Source of the DNA: an uncultured bacterium | GTDB lineage: Bacteria > Actinomycetota > Coriobacteriia > Coriobacteriales > Coriobacteriaceae | Reading direction: 5' to 3' | NCBI GenBank assembly: GCA_905215445.1 | Contig: CAJMPZ010000057.1 | Coordinates: forward strand, 1 to 13,634 | Length of the DNA stretch: 13,634 nucleotides | Shown: positions 13,441 to 13,634 of the stretch, piece after piece | Position numbering within the stretch: position 1 is the first letter of the stretch | Layout: the number at the start of each line of letters is the position of its first letter | Notes under the pieces: generated by a model | What the model was told of the DNA's origin: nothing | What the model saw: the letters and a program-made list of their open reading frames with translations, nothing else | Databases searched by the model: none | Position numbers and translations under genes: made by a program

Positions 13441-13634
13441 GAGCCAAAGGCCGAGCTTCAACAAAAACCTTAGACAACCCCGCCGCGGAGAACGGGGTCG
13501 CCGAGCCGCGAAGCGGCGAGCAACAACAACGGCTCGAACAATGTGACGGCAGGGAGGGTCTCCGGGGCCGGCGGGCGCGGGTTAAGTTTGTCGCGAGTTC
13601 CGCACGCAAAGGAAAGCACTTAATGTGCTTTCCG
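13441..13634. other. Gene-free, hairpin-rich tail of the window
   Basis: No coding sequence is supported here. Visible hairpins are CCCCG/CGGGG (13478-13482 with 13493-13497) and GCCGC-GAA-GCGGC (13505-13517), plus an alternative pairing CGAGCC (13502-13507) with GGCTCG (13531-13536). A CAACAACAAC run (13521-13530) links the arms. The region ends in a perfect palindrome. It may be an extragenic repeat or the 3' flank of the next locus; the window ends before this can be told. Confidence 0.55.
13611..13633. repeat. GGAAAGCAC/GTGCTTTCC palindrome
   Basis: A perfect 9-bp inverted repeat (13611-13619 with 13625-13633) around TTAAT. Its outer bases GGAAAG/CTTTCC match those of the repeat units at 167-336, so it likely belongs to the same or a related extragenic repeat family. 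It may continue past the window end. Confidence 0.55.

Noticed and set aside
13379..13609. A 76-codon minus-strand open frame over the final terminator and intergenic tail
   Set aside because: It covers a strong bidirectional terminator and several hairpins, has an Arg/Ser/Pro-rich sequence without a domain, and no visible ribosome site. It is more likely repeat DNA.

Overview
The window looks like chromosomal DNA from a high-GC gut actinobacterium, most likely a Coriobacteriia member such as Collinsella. This is inferred from base composition, strong G/C-ending codon bias, AGGAGG-type ribosome sites and overall gene content; no rRNA or other marker gene is present to prove it.

Layout: (1) Positions 1-410 have no gene and are packed with small hairpin repeats. 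(2) A leftward gene (411-1445) encodes a membrane-anchored C39-like cysteine peptidase with an arginine-rich cytoplasmic tail. (3) After a 361-bp divergent region come an APC-family amino acid permease (1807-3258) and a metal-dependent amidohydrolase of the imidazolonepropionase/Xaa-dipeptidase type (3390-4667). Both use highly biased codons, and together they look like a dipeptide or amino-acid uptake and cleavage unit. (4) A LytS-type sensor kinase and LytTR response regulator (4785-6170, 6210-6944) follow. (5) Next are a zinc-dependent phospholipase C-like protein (7037-7981) and a UMF1/Atg22-type MFS transporter (8083-9342). (6) A GT2-like glycosyltransferase (9514-10701) overlaps by 4 bp a second LytS-type kinase (10698-12041), which is followed by its LytTR regulator (12114-12830). 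(7) A YfcE/MJ0936-type phosphodiesterase (12928-13395) ends at a strong terminator, followed by another gene-free, hairpin-rich stretch that ends in a palindrome resembling the repeats at the left edge.

Working model (inference): two paralogous LytS/LytTR systems, each with a short two-helix, GAF-like sensor, sit 3.8 kb apart beside transporters and a peptidase. The arrangement recalls the paired BtsSR/YpdAB nutrient-sensing network of enterobacteria. A direct repeat upstream of the permease, GCCGTTCGT-N12-GCCGCTCGT, fits the LytTR operator format and is the most testable regulatory link. I did not find a clear-cut undescribed defence or mobile system. The most unusual signals are the paired regulators, the structured repeats at both edges (one pair with a compensatory stem swap), and hairpin/terminator arrangements in several leaders.
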